DNA from: Zopfochytrium polystomum
Taxonomy: Eukaryota > Chytridiomycota > Chytridiomycetes > Chytridiales > Chytridiaceae
Length of the DNA: 64,000 nt
Assembly (NCBI GenBank): GCA_025765615.1
Contig: JAIVFJ010000044.1
Span: forward strand, 248,001-312,000
Reading direction: 5' to 3'
The notes under the pieces were generated by a model, which had not been told where the DNA came from, made no database searches, and saw only the letters and a program-made list of their open reading frames with translations. This document shows positions 1 to 10,614 of the stretch, in pieces; position 1 is the stretch's first letter; every line of letters starts with the position of its first letter. A program made the translations under genes and the position numbers.

Positions 1-195
1 TCTTTTCTCTCACTCTCGAATTTCGCCCCGCCCCGATGGGGGGCTGTTGGCTGTTGGCCCGGGTTAACAGCAGCAAAGAGAGAACAATTCAGTTCAATCT
101 ACATGTAGTGCGTGCATCAATCAAATGCAAAAATGCACCCGCGTGAACACTCTTTCCGTTGCGTAGATATTGCTTATTATATAGGATTTGCATTA

Positions 196-448
196 TTACG
201 ATTTGCTCGTCCGCCACGCCACCACGCCAAACACCCGGCCCGTGCGAGGGTGCACCGTCAGCACGTACGAGTGAAACGTGAACGGCTCGCTCCACTTGCC
301 CTCTCTGCACTCGACGCCAAACACGAGCGGCGGCGGCGGCGCGTTCTCGCCGCCGCGACAAATATCCACCGAGACATACTTTGCAAACCCTTCCACCAGC
401 CGCTTGCCGCCGCTCGGCACGTCCGCTTCTTCATAGTCATACTCGTCG

Positions 449-480
<32 letters not shown>

Positions 481-987
481 CCAGCAGCAGTACCCGCCCG
501 ACACCGACGCCGCGCAAAAGTCGCAGGACTGCGCGCCGCGGCGGCGGCGGCGGCGGCGGCGGAGGCGGCACAGGCTCGCGGCGGAAGCGACCCGCATCCC
601 GCGACGACAAGAGTCCCACTGCTCGGCCTCGTCCCACCCCAGGTGTTTGCCCGCGTCGCCGCCGCCCGCAGGCGGCAGCGCCACCACGGCCAGCGGGAAC
701 CCCGAAGCGTACGCGCCAGCCGTGAGCGCGTCGAACACGGCCCGGTTCACCACCGACGACGGGTCGTCGGTGACGTCGACCTCGGCGGCGAGACACCGCC
801 GCAACTCCCGAACCCGCTCGCCCGCCCCGTTCGACAACACGATCGGCACCACCCCGGAAGGGTAGCCCCACCCGTCGCCGTCGCCCACCATCCGCCCGCC
901 CTCCTTTGCCCAGAGCCATTCCACGTACGTCACGTCGCGCAGCAGCGAGTACCACTCGCCCGGAGACGCGCACGGGAAGCCCGCGTG

Positions 988-1019
<32 letters not shown>

Positions 1020-1485
1020 AGAGTTTGCTGCCGGACGCGCGCAAGGCGTCCACCCGCCCGCAGCGGTAGTGGACGATCGGGCGGTACGGCGCCGAGGGGT
1101 AGAGCGCGTGGAAGGGGGAGGAGGAGCGGCGAGGGTCGGGCGATGGACGCGCGACGGGGAGTAGGTCGCCCCAGTCGTCTTGGTACCCGGCCCACGGGTT
1201 CCCCGTGACCGCGGGGTCGAACAGGTCGTGCCACCCGCGGAGCCGGCGGTAGCTGTCGCCGTCGTCGTCGTCGTCGGCGTCGTCTAGGGGGTGGGAGTGG
1301 TGTCGGCGGCGGGATATCGCGAACCACGCCGGGCCGCAGCGGCCGAACGCGTGCCGCGAGACCGCGTCGGACTGCGCGGCGTCGCGCCAGCGGGTGGCGA
1401 CGCGGCAAAGGCGGAAGAGGGCGAGCGTCGCTTCGAGCCGGCAGATGGGGCCGCGGCGCGCGCGCGGGTGGTTGGAGTCGGCGCT

Positions 1486-1529
<44 letters not shown>

Positions 1530-1593
1530 GTCCCACAAAGTGCTGTAGGATTGCGACGAGGACGGGGTGCGGCAGCGGCAGCGAGGGCGCCAT
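196..1593 (-). CDS. F-box-like protein with poly-Asp tracts
   Basis: Single-exon reading frame of 465 aa. I start it at the ATG at 1593-1591, because the longer frame to 1779 would read through a GT microsatellite (a His-Thr run). The N-terminus (MAPSLPLPHPVLVAILQHF, then LFRLCRVATRWRDAA) has the Leu-Pro, Ile-Leu and Arg-Trp spacing of an F-box, which in known proteins binds Skp1 in SCF ubiquitin ligases. The rest has no domain I recognise. Two long poly-Asp tracts come from trinucleotide runs, one splitting the F-box after residue 20. CDFC and YCCW cysteine clusters lie near the C-terminus. It is divergent from a second F-box gene at 2165. The F-box call is inference from pattern; the C-terminal target-binding part is unknown. 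Confidence 0.6.
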
Positions 1594-1821
1594 GCGGTGG
1601 GGTGTGTGTGTGTGTGTGTGTGTGTGAGAGTTCGCTGAGCCGATCGTTTTGTCACTGTTGACAAGGCACTCTGTCACAGAAAACACGAACGTTGGTCGTG
1701 AAACAACGTGCATTGAATGAATGGAGACGGAGGCCACGTGGATAAAATAGTCGGGCAAAAAAACAAACAAAACGGTCAATTGCCACGACCGAACAGTGAG
1801 GGAGCGTCGAGGTCAGCCAGA

Positions 1822-1865
<44 letters not shown>

Positions 1866-2164
1866 GGCAAGAAGGAAGAACCCACAACCAATTGCCCTGC
1901 GCACGCGGAAAAGACACTGGAACCCAGTCTCGCGATAAAGAAAGCGCTCTGGATCGACAATTGTGTTGTGTGCTGCCTGTCGCCTTTTTCAGTCGATAGC
2001 GCCCGCCGCAGTCGTCGACCCGCCGCAGTTTTCGACCATCGAGCCGGCAATTCAACAAACTGTCTGCGCCACCCCCCCCCCAAAATCCCACTCAGAGACA
2101 TTAGACAAAATACAACACCTCACAGCCTGCACCCGTTCCCAGCCGTCCACCAACCGACGTGATA
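1594..2164. promoter_or_regulatory. Shared intergenic region between divergent F-box genes, with GT microsatellites
   Basis: 571 bp separate the starts of two divergent F-box genes, so it should hold both promoters. It contains two GT/TG dinucleotide runs (1602-1626 and 1825-1863). No TATA box or other core element is clear to me. Confidence 0.4.
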
Positions 2165-3730
2165 ATGTCAAAGGCGCCGCCACAGGTGCAGCCGCAGCCG
2201 TCGGCGACGACGGCGACTTCAACGACGCCCGCTCCTCCTCCTCCTCCTCCTCCTCGCCGCCGCCGCCACCGCCCAGTCCCGCGCCTCTGCCGCTTCGGCC
2301 ACGTGCGAACCCTGCCGCCCCGACGCAAGCTGCGCGCCCTCCTCCTCCTCCTGCGCAACAACAACACACCGACGACCACGATCACGCCCGCACCCTACTA
2401 CGACGACTACGACAACAACGACGACCGCCTCACCCGGCTCCCCACCGAGATCCTGCTCGAGATCTGCGCCGCCCTCGCCGCCTCGGTCCACGGCGTCGTC
2501 GCCATGCTGCGCCTCGCCGCTACGTGCAGGACGCTGCGCGCGCTGTTGCGTGATGATGGGGAGGTGTGGACGCTGGTTGCAAAGGTGAGGAGATATTGGC
2601 TGTGTGTGAGATTTAGAAGGAGCAGAGGGTTATTCATAGACACTTTATCTTTTTTTTTTTTTTTTTTGTTTGATTATACCGGTAGTCGCTCGACATGCCC
2701 GTTCCTCCGCCAGGCTTCCTCACCGTCCGACAAGTGCTTACCCTTATCACAACCGTCGGTTGCCAGGTTTTTTGTTGCGTTGCGTTTCTGTCGATGCGCG
2801 CAATCGTTTTCGCTCACCCCCCCCCAAAACAAACCAAACAGAGCTGTGGAGCCGATTACCGCGGCAAAGTCTTTTGGGACTTTGGAGTCCGCTGCTGCCG
2901 AAATTGCATAAAGCTGCACACGATCAGGTAGGCGGGTTTTGTGTGTCTTATTTTTTTTTTTTTTTTTTTTTTTCCGGCGTGGTCGGAAAAAAAAAAAAGC
3001 GCCCAACTGACAACCTTTTTTCTCTTTCCTTTCTTTGGCGCCCCGCCCTGCAAGCCAACCCGCTCTCATCAAACTGCGCGTCCCTTACGACTCGTACGGG
3101 TTCCTACCTTACGGCTTCGTTACGCCCGGACAACAGCTCGGCGTGTACCAACGGCGATACTGGAAAGCAGACATTATCGAGTGCAGCAAAGGCGGCGGCG
3201 GGCCGCTGTCGCATCACCACCATCATCATCATCACCTCCAAGACCCGTACCACTTTTACCGCCGCCGCGTCGAGTGGGCCAAGCGGATGCCCGTGTGGGT
3301 GCGGAGCCGTTGGAACAAGCGGCGCGCCGAGGAAGACGCCCGCGACCGCGCCGCGCGCGAGCGCGACCTCGTCCGCCGACTCCTCCGCGCCGCCCAGGAC
3401 GAGCGCGACGAACGGGGCTATGCGCGGTGGCGGAGGGTGTTGATGTTGCTGGAGGCGACGACGACGACGAGGACGACGACGACGACGAGGAGCGTCGTGG
3501 CGGTGGAGTCGACCGCGTTTCGGAGGTGGGTCGGCGTCGGGAGACCGTTGACGGAGCGCGAGTTTAGGGCGTTTAGGAGGCAGGTGGAGGACGAGTTGGG
3601 TGGAGGTGAGGGCGGCGGGGGCGGGGGCGAGGGCAGCGGATGCGGGGCGGGTGGTGGTGGAGGCGGCGGCGGCTTCGGTGGTGGCGGCGTTTCACGACGC
3701 CTTGGACCTGTGGCCTTCCCATCGTTTTGA
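2165..3730 (+). CDS. F-box protein, three exons
   Basis: Exons 2165-2584, 2842-2927 and 3055-3730 join in phase to give 393 aa; all junctions are GT-AG. Exon 1 has a Pro/Arg-rich leader and then an F-box (RLTRLPTEILLEICAAL, with later RLAATCRTLRALL). Exon 2 encodes a short Trp/Cys-rich stretch (VFWDFGVRCCRNC) that looks like a small zinc-binding motif. Exon 3 has a basic helical region, a His run and a Gly-rich tail. It probably acts as a substrate adaptor of an SCF ubiquitin ligase. A similar F-box-then-Cys layout recurs in the broken gene at 12.3-13.5 kb, so this may be a local gene family. The substrate is unknown. Confidence 0.75.
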
Positions 3731-4125
3731 TGCCCGTTCGATAATGGAATGGACTGTTCGCAGGGACGCTGCTGGCGCTGCTTTTGCTGCCGCAGGTGTT
3801 GTGCTGGTGCAGTGGAAGTATTGGGAATGCTTGTCTGTCTGTCTGTCTTTCTTTCTTTCTTTTTTTTTTTTTTTTTTTCTCCTTTTTTTTCTTTCGGGCA
3901 CTGTGTGTGGAAGGAAGAAATTGTCTCACTGCTGCCAGACCAATCAAATCAGTCTTGCTGTCTGTCACGTGAGTGAAACCCCTCCTTCGCCTTGACAAGA
4001 CAGCAAGGCGCCCGCCCACGACAACACACAAGCAGAAGGAGGAAATTTCACGACGAGGAATCAATCAATCAATCAATCCGTCACACCCACCAACCACCCA
4101 CCAACTACCCGCCGACCACCACCGC
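3731..4125. other. Intergenic, polypyrimidine-rich
   Basis: About 395 bp with CTTT/poly-T tracts around 3845-3895. It should include the TIM50 promoter and 5' UTR. No other feature is seen. Confidence 0.4.
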
Positions 4126-6668
4126 ATGTTACCGCCTACTATACTCGTCGCGGCAGCATCAGCCGCCGCCGCCGCCGCTACCCGGCGCGCTGGCTTTGTC
4201 GCTGGCGGCGCCATCCTGCGGCATGCGAGCACCACGACCACCACCACCACCACCTCCACTGCCGCCGTCGCTGCTACCACTGCTACTGCTGCCGCCGCCG
4301 CCACTGCTGTTGCTGCGATGCCGATTCGGATGCCGACAACGCGGCTGCTTGCGACCGGCGCCTTCTCCTCCTCCTCCTCCTCCTCCTCCTCCTCGTCGTC
4401 CTCGTCCTCTTCCTCCTCCTTCTCCTCCTCTCGACCCCCCATCCCGCGGCCGCCAACGACAAGAAGCATGGCCTCACTACTTTCCGCTCGATCTTTCTCT
4501 TCAGCCCACGTCTCTCGCAACAACAACAACAGCAACAGCAACAGCAACAGCAACAACAACAACAGCAGCTCCAGCGAAGGCGCCGGTAGCTCTGGCCACG
4601 CGAACGACGGCCCCAGCGAGGCGCCCGGCATGGACCTCTTCACCCGCGCCCTCAAGGCCCAGCAAGCACGGAAACAGGCCGAGCAGAGCCGACAGCAGCA
4701 GCAGCAGCCGGGAGGATCCTCGACGGCACCGCCGCCATCCCCACCGCCATCCTCCGCGTCATCGCAGCAGCAGCAGCAGCAGCAAGCTCGGCAAGGCGTC
4801 GACGACGAGGCGTTGAACGAGGAGCTGACGCCCGAAGAGGAGGAACGCCGGAGACGCTGGAAGGAGGAGGCCGATCGCCAGGAGGGGAAACGAATGGCAA
4901 AGGGCTCGTCCATGGGCCTTGCCGCCGCAGTGCTCCTCGCCGGAGGTGCCTACGCGTACCTTGGTAAGTCGCTTCGCTGCGGGGTGCTGTGGGCCCCCCC
5001 CTGTGTCGTCGTCCTATGGCATTAGCTCACACCCTTCCCGCCTTTCTTTCTGTGCAGGCATGCCGACAACTGAAGACAAGGAAGATACGGTCGGCGCGCA
5101 CCACCGTCGCGTCATGCAGAACTTGAAGTGGGGTTACAAGAGCACCGTGGAGCCGCCGAGCGTGAAGCTCCTTCCCGATCCCCTGCCGGAGCCGTATCAG
5201 AGACCGTACACTCTGTGCTTGGAGTTGAACGACAACCTGGTGCACCTTGTGTGGGATGTAAGTTTCCTCGCACTTTCGAGTTCTTTCACGAACTCAAACA
5301 ACTGACGTGATTATCTGCGACTACGAAAGGCCGAGTACGGTTGGCGAGTGGCGACGCGTCCCGGCGTGAAGCAGTTCCTGTCGTACTTGACGCGCTTCTA
5401 CGAGATTGTCATTTTCACAACCTCGCAAAACTATGTAAGCCAACCTGGATCGTCGATCGTCGTCACTCTGATTATTTTGGCTGACAACTTTCCTTCTCCG
5501 CCTTCCTCCCACCTTCCCCCGAAATTACAACACAGATCGCCCAACCTGTCATTGACACGCTCGACCCCTATCGCTACATCATGTACAGCCTCTACCGCGA
5601 TTCTACGCGTCTGATGGGCGTCAAGCACGTCAAGGACATCTCCTGCCTCAACCGCGACATTGGCAAGATCATCATTGTCGACTCGGACCCGGAAAACTTT
5701 CAGCTCCAGCCCGAGAACGGGCTTGTGCTGAAGCCGTGGAAGGGCGACGACCCCGAGGACCGCGAGCTGCCGAAGTTGATGAAGTTTTTGGAGGGTGAGT
5801 GAGTGAGCGAGAGAGGGCTGGGAGGATCGTGTTTTGCAAATTAGTTTCCGCTCTGGCGTCGTCGTCGTACCGCCGTCGCTGTCGCTCGAGCGAGGCCTAA
5901 CGGGAAATCCCCCGCCTCCCGCGCCTTCTTTTCGCCCGACAGAACTTGCCCTTCTCTCCTCGGTCGTGAACCTCCAGGACCTCCGCCCGCTCCTCAGCTC
6001 CATCAAGTCCCTCGATTCCACAGACGTTTATAAGGGCTGGACGCTGCGCAAAGACCAGCTCCGCGAGCTCTTTGCCGAGCACGAGCAGCGCGCCTCCCGC
6101 TCCACGTCCGCCGACATGACCCTGTCCGCTTCGTCCTCTTCCTCTTCCTCCGCTCCCGCCGCCGAAAAGCCGTCCGCCGTCACGGTCGTCACCGGGCTCG
6201 TCCGCTCGCTGTTTGGCGGCCGCGGCCTGCAGGCACCCGCGGCGGAGAAGCCGGCCGGCGCCGCCGGCGCCGCCGCGGCGGTCGCGGCGCAGCAGTCGAG
6301 GCAGGTGAACCTGATCGACATTATCGAGCAGGCCGGCAAGGAGGAGTACGCGGCGTTCCTGAAGGAGTACAAGGAGATGATGGACCAGGCCGAGGAGATG
6401 CGCCGGAAGCAGGAGGAGGAGATTCAGAAGCATTTGCAGGGGATCAAGGAGAAGAAGGTGCGTTTGTTTTTTTGTTTTTTTTTTTTTGTTTTTTTTTTCA
6501 CGTGCGTAGCTGGAGAGCCTTTTTTTCAGTTCGGGATTGGCATGGCTGATGAGTATTTGCTCACTGTTCTTTCTTCTGCAGTTGAAACTTGTCGACTACA
6601 TGATGGGTGCCGGAGCGCCCCAGCCCGGCGTAGCCCAAGGAGCGGCGGAGGCCAAGCCGGCGGCGTAG
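4126..6668 (+). CDS. TIM50: Mitochondrial import inner membrane translocase subunit TIM50
   Basis: Six exons (4126-4963, 5058-5257, 5330-5434, 5536-5794, 5943-6457, 6582-6668) join in phase to 667 aa. TIM50 is the inner-membrane receptor that hands presequence proteins from the TOM complex to the TIM23 channel. The Ala/Arg/Ser-rich N-terminus fits a mitochondrial targeting signal. A hydrophobic segment (about residues 262-280, [17 protein letters not shown]) is the single membrane anchor. Exons 2-5 encode the FCP1-like (NIF) domain: [43 protein letters not shown]. The catalytic DxDx(T/V) of true FCP1 phosphatases reads LELNDNLVH, as expected for a TIM50 without phosphatase activity. Poly-Ser, Asn and Gln tracts make it longer than typical homologues. 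An in-frame ATG at 3973 is a less likely start. Confidence 0.95.
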
Positions 6669-7242
6669 ATGCTTTACAGTCGGTCCATTGCGTGGGGTCT
6701 AAGTCGGGTGTAGTGTGTGTGTTGAACGTTGTTGGGGCGGCCAGCATGGTTGCATTTTCCGTTGGAGTGCTTTTCTTTTTCTTTTCTTTTTTTTTTCCCT
6801 TTTTTTTGTTTCCGGTTTTCGCCTTTCTCGGCGAGCGAGTGGGCGAGTTCTTTCTTTCTTTCTTCTTCTTTTTTTTTTTTTTTTTTTTTGAGTTTTTGTG
6901 TTTGTTTCTTTGTCTCGTCCCCTTGGGTCCCTTCTCTCTCTCTCTCCCCACTTGACGTTTTGCTGGAAAAAAAAGGTTTTTGATGAGGCGAACATAAAAA
7001 CCGGGACGCGTTCGCTGCGTTGGAGCATGAGGCTGGAGCCAGGCGGCTGTCGGGGTGCTGCTGTCGCACGCCCGAGGACAATCAGGTTGGGAGGACGGCG
7101 GAGAGACACCGCACTCGCTGACGTTTTTTCCCAGGTCGCCCGCCAAAAACAGCCCATCCAATGCAGAGAAATTTGAAGAAGCCCCATCAAGATGGACTCT
7201 ACAGCTATAACGATAAAAACAAAAATAATAACATGCGAAACA
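6669..7242. other. Intergenic, poly-T tracts
   Basis: TIM50 3' flank with CTTT/poly-T runs (about 6770-6890). No gene is supported here. Confidence 0.5.
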
Positions 7243-7324
7243 GTCCTGTTGGCGGAGTGGTTAACGCGGTGCCCTGCTAAGGCATTTCCCTTTGGGAGCG
7301 CAGGTTCGAATCCTGTGCAGGACG
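7243..7324 (+). tRNA. tRNA-Ser (GCU anticodon)
   Basis: 82-nt type II tRNA. The acceptor arms GTCCTGT and GCAGGAC pair, with G as discriminator. The anticodon stem GTGCC/GGCAT encloses loop CTGCTAA, giving anticodon GCT. A variable arm (TCCC...GGGA) and a T arm (GCAGG-TTCGAAT-CCTGT) follow. There is no intron. A T-run at 7368-7374 could end Pol III transcription. Confidence 0.93.
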
Positions 7325-8651
7325 TCAATTTACCGTTTTGGGAAAAGACGACTAAACGTTCTTGTCCATTTTTTTGCGCGTTTCGTTTGAGCGCTTTTTC
7401 AACCCCACGCACACACCCTTCCCACCCAACCCAAACCAAACCCCCTCGGCCGGCGAGGCGTCCTCAAGACCCTACTGTGTGCTGGCTTTATGGAAGATGG
7501 GAGCTTGGCTTATTGACCAGCGGCACAATTTTTTCCCGTCGAATGCAAGGGCACGCCGCCGCCCGCATCCGAGTCTCTCGTGGACCACCGATAGCGCTTA
7601 AAGACGGGAGTGTGCAGCGCGGGTGGGCGGCTCTCGGGTTTGGAAGCGCGTCTAGGACGCCTGGGTGTAGTGAATGAGACCAAGGTTTTATCTCTCGCCT
7701 CCCCCCCCCCCTCGAGAGCGCCCTTGGCGTAACCCAGTTGACGGTGGACTCGTCCAAAGTCTGATTGAAGAAGCATCATCTCCAGGTCGAAGGAGCCCCG
7801 GGGGTACTACTGATCGTTTGTCTGTCCAGTACCTAAACAAGAAGCCGAAAAAGCGAGCGAGGGTTTCATGACGCGAAAACGCTAAACATGCCACTTTGCA
7901 GAGCGCCAAGGTCGGCGAAACGATGACTGACCGCGGTCGAAAGAAGAAAAAAAAAAAAAACGAAAAAAAAAAAAAGCCGAGGCGAGGCGCGAACAATTTA
8001 AGCAGAAGCAGGAAATCAATGTTGGTGTACAACGTGGGCCAAGTGCTATTACATGTAATACTTCGAATTCAAAAAGGAAACAAAACAACAAAAAAAAAAG
8101 ACCCCCCTTTCGACTTGTTTATGTGACCGTGAGGTATACACACACTAGCCGAGAGGCAATAAACAAGCAGCAGCAGCAGTCGGGGCAGCTTGGTCGGCCA
8201 CCCCACAATCTATTTGTCTGGTGCTGGGAATGGTCTTTTGCGGTGGCACGTGGAGAGGCGGGCGAAGGCCCCCTCGGGTGCGTCAAACTGTTTCGGCGGG
8301 CGGGCGGGCGGGTCAGTCCGAGGGGGGTGAAGGCCGCCGACGAAGACGGCGTGTGGGCAGGGGGGGTGAGGTGGCCCCCGCGACGTTGCTGCTGCTCGAG
8401 CGTTGAATGAGAGAAGCCGCGGTGCCGCTGGATTCCAAATAGCCCCGAATCGGGAGACAAACACTTTCGTCCTTATTCGCAATAATGAAAGAAGAGAAGG
8501 TAGACAAACAGAGGAGGGAGAAGAAGAAGAACGAAGAAAGAGGGCGACAAATGAAAACACAACGCCAAGAAGCCCGCAGACCACCGTGCAATGAATACCC
8601 ATCTTTGCGGCTGCCGCCCACCGCCGCCGCCACCACTCTCTGGGAAATATC
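7325..8651. other. Gene-poor stretch
   Basis: I see no supported gene. The sequence has C- and A-rich simple tracts (about 7695-7712, 7942-7975) and a GGGC-rich stretch near 8295. Open frames here are short and lack recognisable features. Part may be the 3' flank of the gene at 8652-9630. Confidence 0.5.
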
Positions 8652-8982
8652 CTAATTCCACAGCTTGTACTCTTTGTAAACCTTTTTTGGGGGTTCGGCG
8701 GCAACCGGCAGGATCTTTGGTTTTTCTTCCGGCTTTGGCTCTGGCCCCATCACTGGCGGCGGCGGCGGCGGCGGCAGGTTGCGAAACTCTTCTTGCGGCC
8801 CCGAGACCGCGCCCGACGAGGACGACGACGAGGACAAGGCCCCCGGCTCCGGGGCCGCGGGCCGCGGCACCCTCAGGTTTTCGTACCGCGTTCGCTCCGC
8901 TTCTTGTTTGGCAGGTTCGGCTTTGCGTTGGGCGTTGGGAAGCGGCAGAGCTGGAATGAACGGGACGTCTCGCGATCGCTGC

Positions 8983-9020
<38 letters not shown>

Positions 9021-9630
9021 CTGCTCCTGCTGCTGCTTCTTCTTCTTTTGGAACGGCCACGACCACCCCGGCTTTGTCTGTTTTCTGCTTCTGGTTCGGC
9101 AGCGGCGGCACGCCCCTTGATCGCTGCTGCAGCTGCTGCTGTGTCAACGACCTCGACGACGACGACGGTGTCTTTGTCTGTTTCTGGGACTTGACCGGCC
9201 TCTGCTGTTTCTGCGGTTTCTGCTGCTTCTGCTGCTTCTGCGGCTTCGGCTGCTTCTGCTTCTTTGGGGGCGGCGGGGTGCGCGCGCGGGTTTGCTTCTG
9301 CTGCCGCGATGGTTTCCGCGCCGACGTCGTCGACTGTTGCTTGGATCGCGTCGCCGAAAGGGCCGAAGCAAAGCCGACGCCGTAGCCGTCGTCGGAAGAG
9401 GAGGAGGGCGAGAAGCTGGCGATGACGGCGAGGACCGCGAGCACGGCCAGCAGAGGCACGATGACGGTGGAAAGGCCGATTCCCGCACGGCCGCGACGGC
9501 CGCAGCCGTGCATGCCGTCGCGGAGACGGCGGCAGCGTGGAGGGCCGCGATGGTTACCGCGGGTGGTGCGCGGCGTCGATGGTGACAAGAGGGACGATGA
9601 CGACGTCGACGACGAGGAGGAGGAGGACAT
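8652..9630 (-). pseudogene. Frameshifted copy of a single-pass, Lys/Gln-rich membrane protein
   Basis: Paralogue of the gene at 10896-11942, in inverted orientation. Both share an RGNHRGPP/RGSHRGPP-type N-terminus, one membrane segment (PLLAVLAVLAVIA) and a long PKKQKQPKPQ/Lys-Gln repeat tail. Near 9095-9100 this copy has one extra base (AAAACAGAC where the other has AAACAAAC). The start frame then runs on as poly-Ala, while the sensible tail, ending KVYKEYKLWN, lies in the next frame. It is a pseudogene, a frameshifted allele or a sequencing error. The topology suggests a small N-terminal part, one membrane pass and a very basic far side. Function is unknown. Confidence 0.6.
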
Positions 9631-9856
9631 ATTCTTCTTTTTGATACAATAAAACTGACTTTTTTAAAGTTGAGCTTGTTATATGTGCGTGGAGTTGTTG
9701 ACGGGCAAGCGACGGGGTCCATGTTGAGAGGGAGAGAGGAAGGAGACAGAGGGGGAGAATGCGCAGCGAAAGATGAAGGACAGAGACAGAGACAGGGACA
9801 CGGAGAATGAATGCTGTATGCTGTTTGCATCATGCGGAGGGGCACCCGAGAACCAC

Positions 9857-9890
<34 letters not shown>

Positions 9891-9970
9891 CGCGCGCGCG
9901 CGTGTCTCGCTCTTTGTCTTTTCACTTTTTGCCCATATCTGAACCTCTCGTTTGCTTCCATTGAACCTCG
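8652..9970. repeat. Left arm of an inverted duplication
   Basis: This arm and 10615-11942 carry the two membrane-protein paralogues in opposite orientation. Similarity extends past the start codons into the upstream DNA. The GACAGACA run at about 9858-9890 and the adjoining GAGACACGCGCGC motif reappear inverted at about 10660-10760. The arms flank a spacer of about 645 bp. Boundaries are approximate. Confidence 0.6.
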
Positions 9971-10174
9971 CTGCTGCTGCGTGGACTTGTTTGTTCGACT
10001 TTCCTTCGCAAAAAAGACACCGAGACACACAACTTCCCTTCCCCTCGTTGTTTCTTTCCACTTAGACTAGTTCATGCCGGATTTTTGACCAAGAACATTT
10101 CGTGAGGTCTTGCCTCCCTCCTGAACAGAACACAGCACACACAAGGACATTGTCGTCGTCGTCGATCCGATCTA

Positions 10175-10399
10175 GTGCCCTGCAGCGCGTACGAGTGCGA
10201 ACGATCGAACGAACTGTACGGTTTCGTCGACGACGACAGGCCCCTTTACGTCGCCGCCAACGGCTACATCTCGCTCACGTCCGTCCACCAGCGACGGCTC
10301 CCGCGTCCCCCCGTGACTGAAACTGTGGACATCACGCTGAACGGGGTCGGCTATGCCCCGGTCGGGATCGTCCCAGCTGCCACAAAGCAATTCCGTTAA
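10175..10399 (+). CDS. Hypothetical 74-aa protein in the inverted-repeat spacer
   Basis: A frame of balanced composition (FVDDDRPLYVAANGYISL, ending ATKQFR) lies in the unique spacer between the inverted arms. I recognise no domain and no clear splice sites. It could be an exon of a gene broken by the duplication, or chance. The GC-rich context makes spurious frames common, so support is weak. Confidence 0.25.
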   Translation: MPCSAYECERSNELYGFVDDDRPLYVAANGYISLTSVHQRRLPRPPVTETVDITLNGVGYAPVGIVPAATKQFR

Positions 10400-10614
10400 C
10401 GCGTCCTCCGGCATCAACCTCCGCAGAGTGTCCTTGAGCCACGGGAAACATGTGTGGGTCGCTGTATGTACAAAGGTTATACTGGTCGTCTGCAGAAAAA
10501 AGATTGAAGGGAACTGTGTGTCTCTCGTTTTTGGGGCACAATCAAGCAACCCAAGCATTCACAAGCATTCAGGGCAAACAACAACAACAACGACCAGCCG
10601 GCAGCCGGGAGGTT

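Noticed and set aside
112..1408. Long open frames on the plus strand and other minus frame opposite the F-box-like gene
   Set aside because: They are Arg/Val/Pro-rich shadows caused by GC-rich trinucleotide runs; only the 196-1593 frame has a plausible domain and start.
4065..4913. 282-aa minus-strand frame antisense to TIM50 exon 1
   Set aside because: Poly-Leu/Cys/Glu composition mirrors poly-Ser/Gln codons of TIM50; no independent support.
6526..7439. Overlapping Lys-rich frames on the minus strand
   Set aside because: They arise from T-rich tracts after TIM50 and run through the tRNA-Ser gene.
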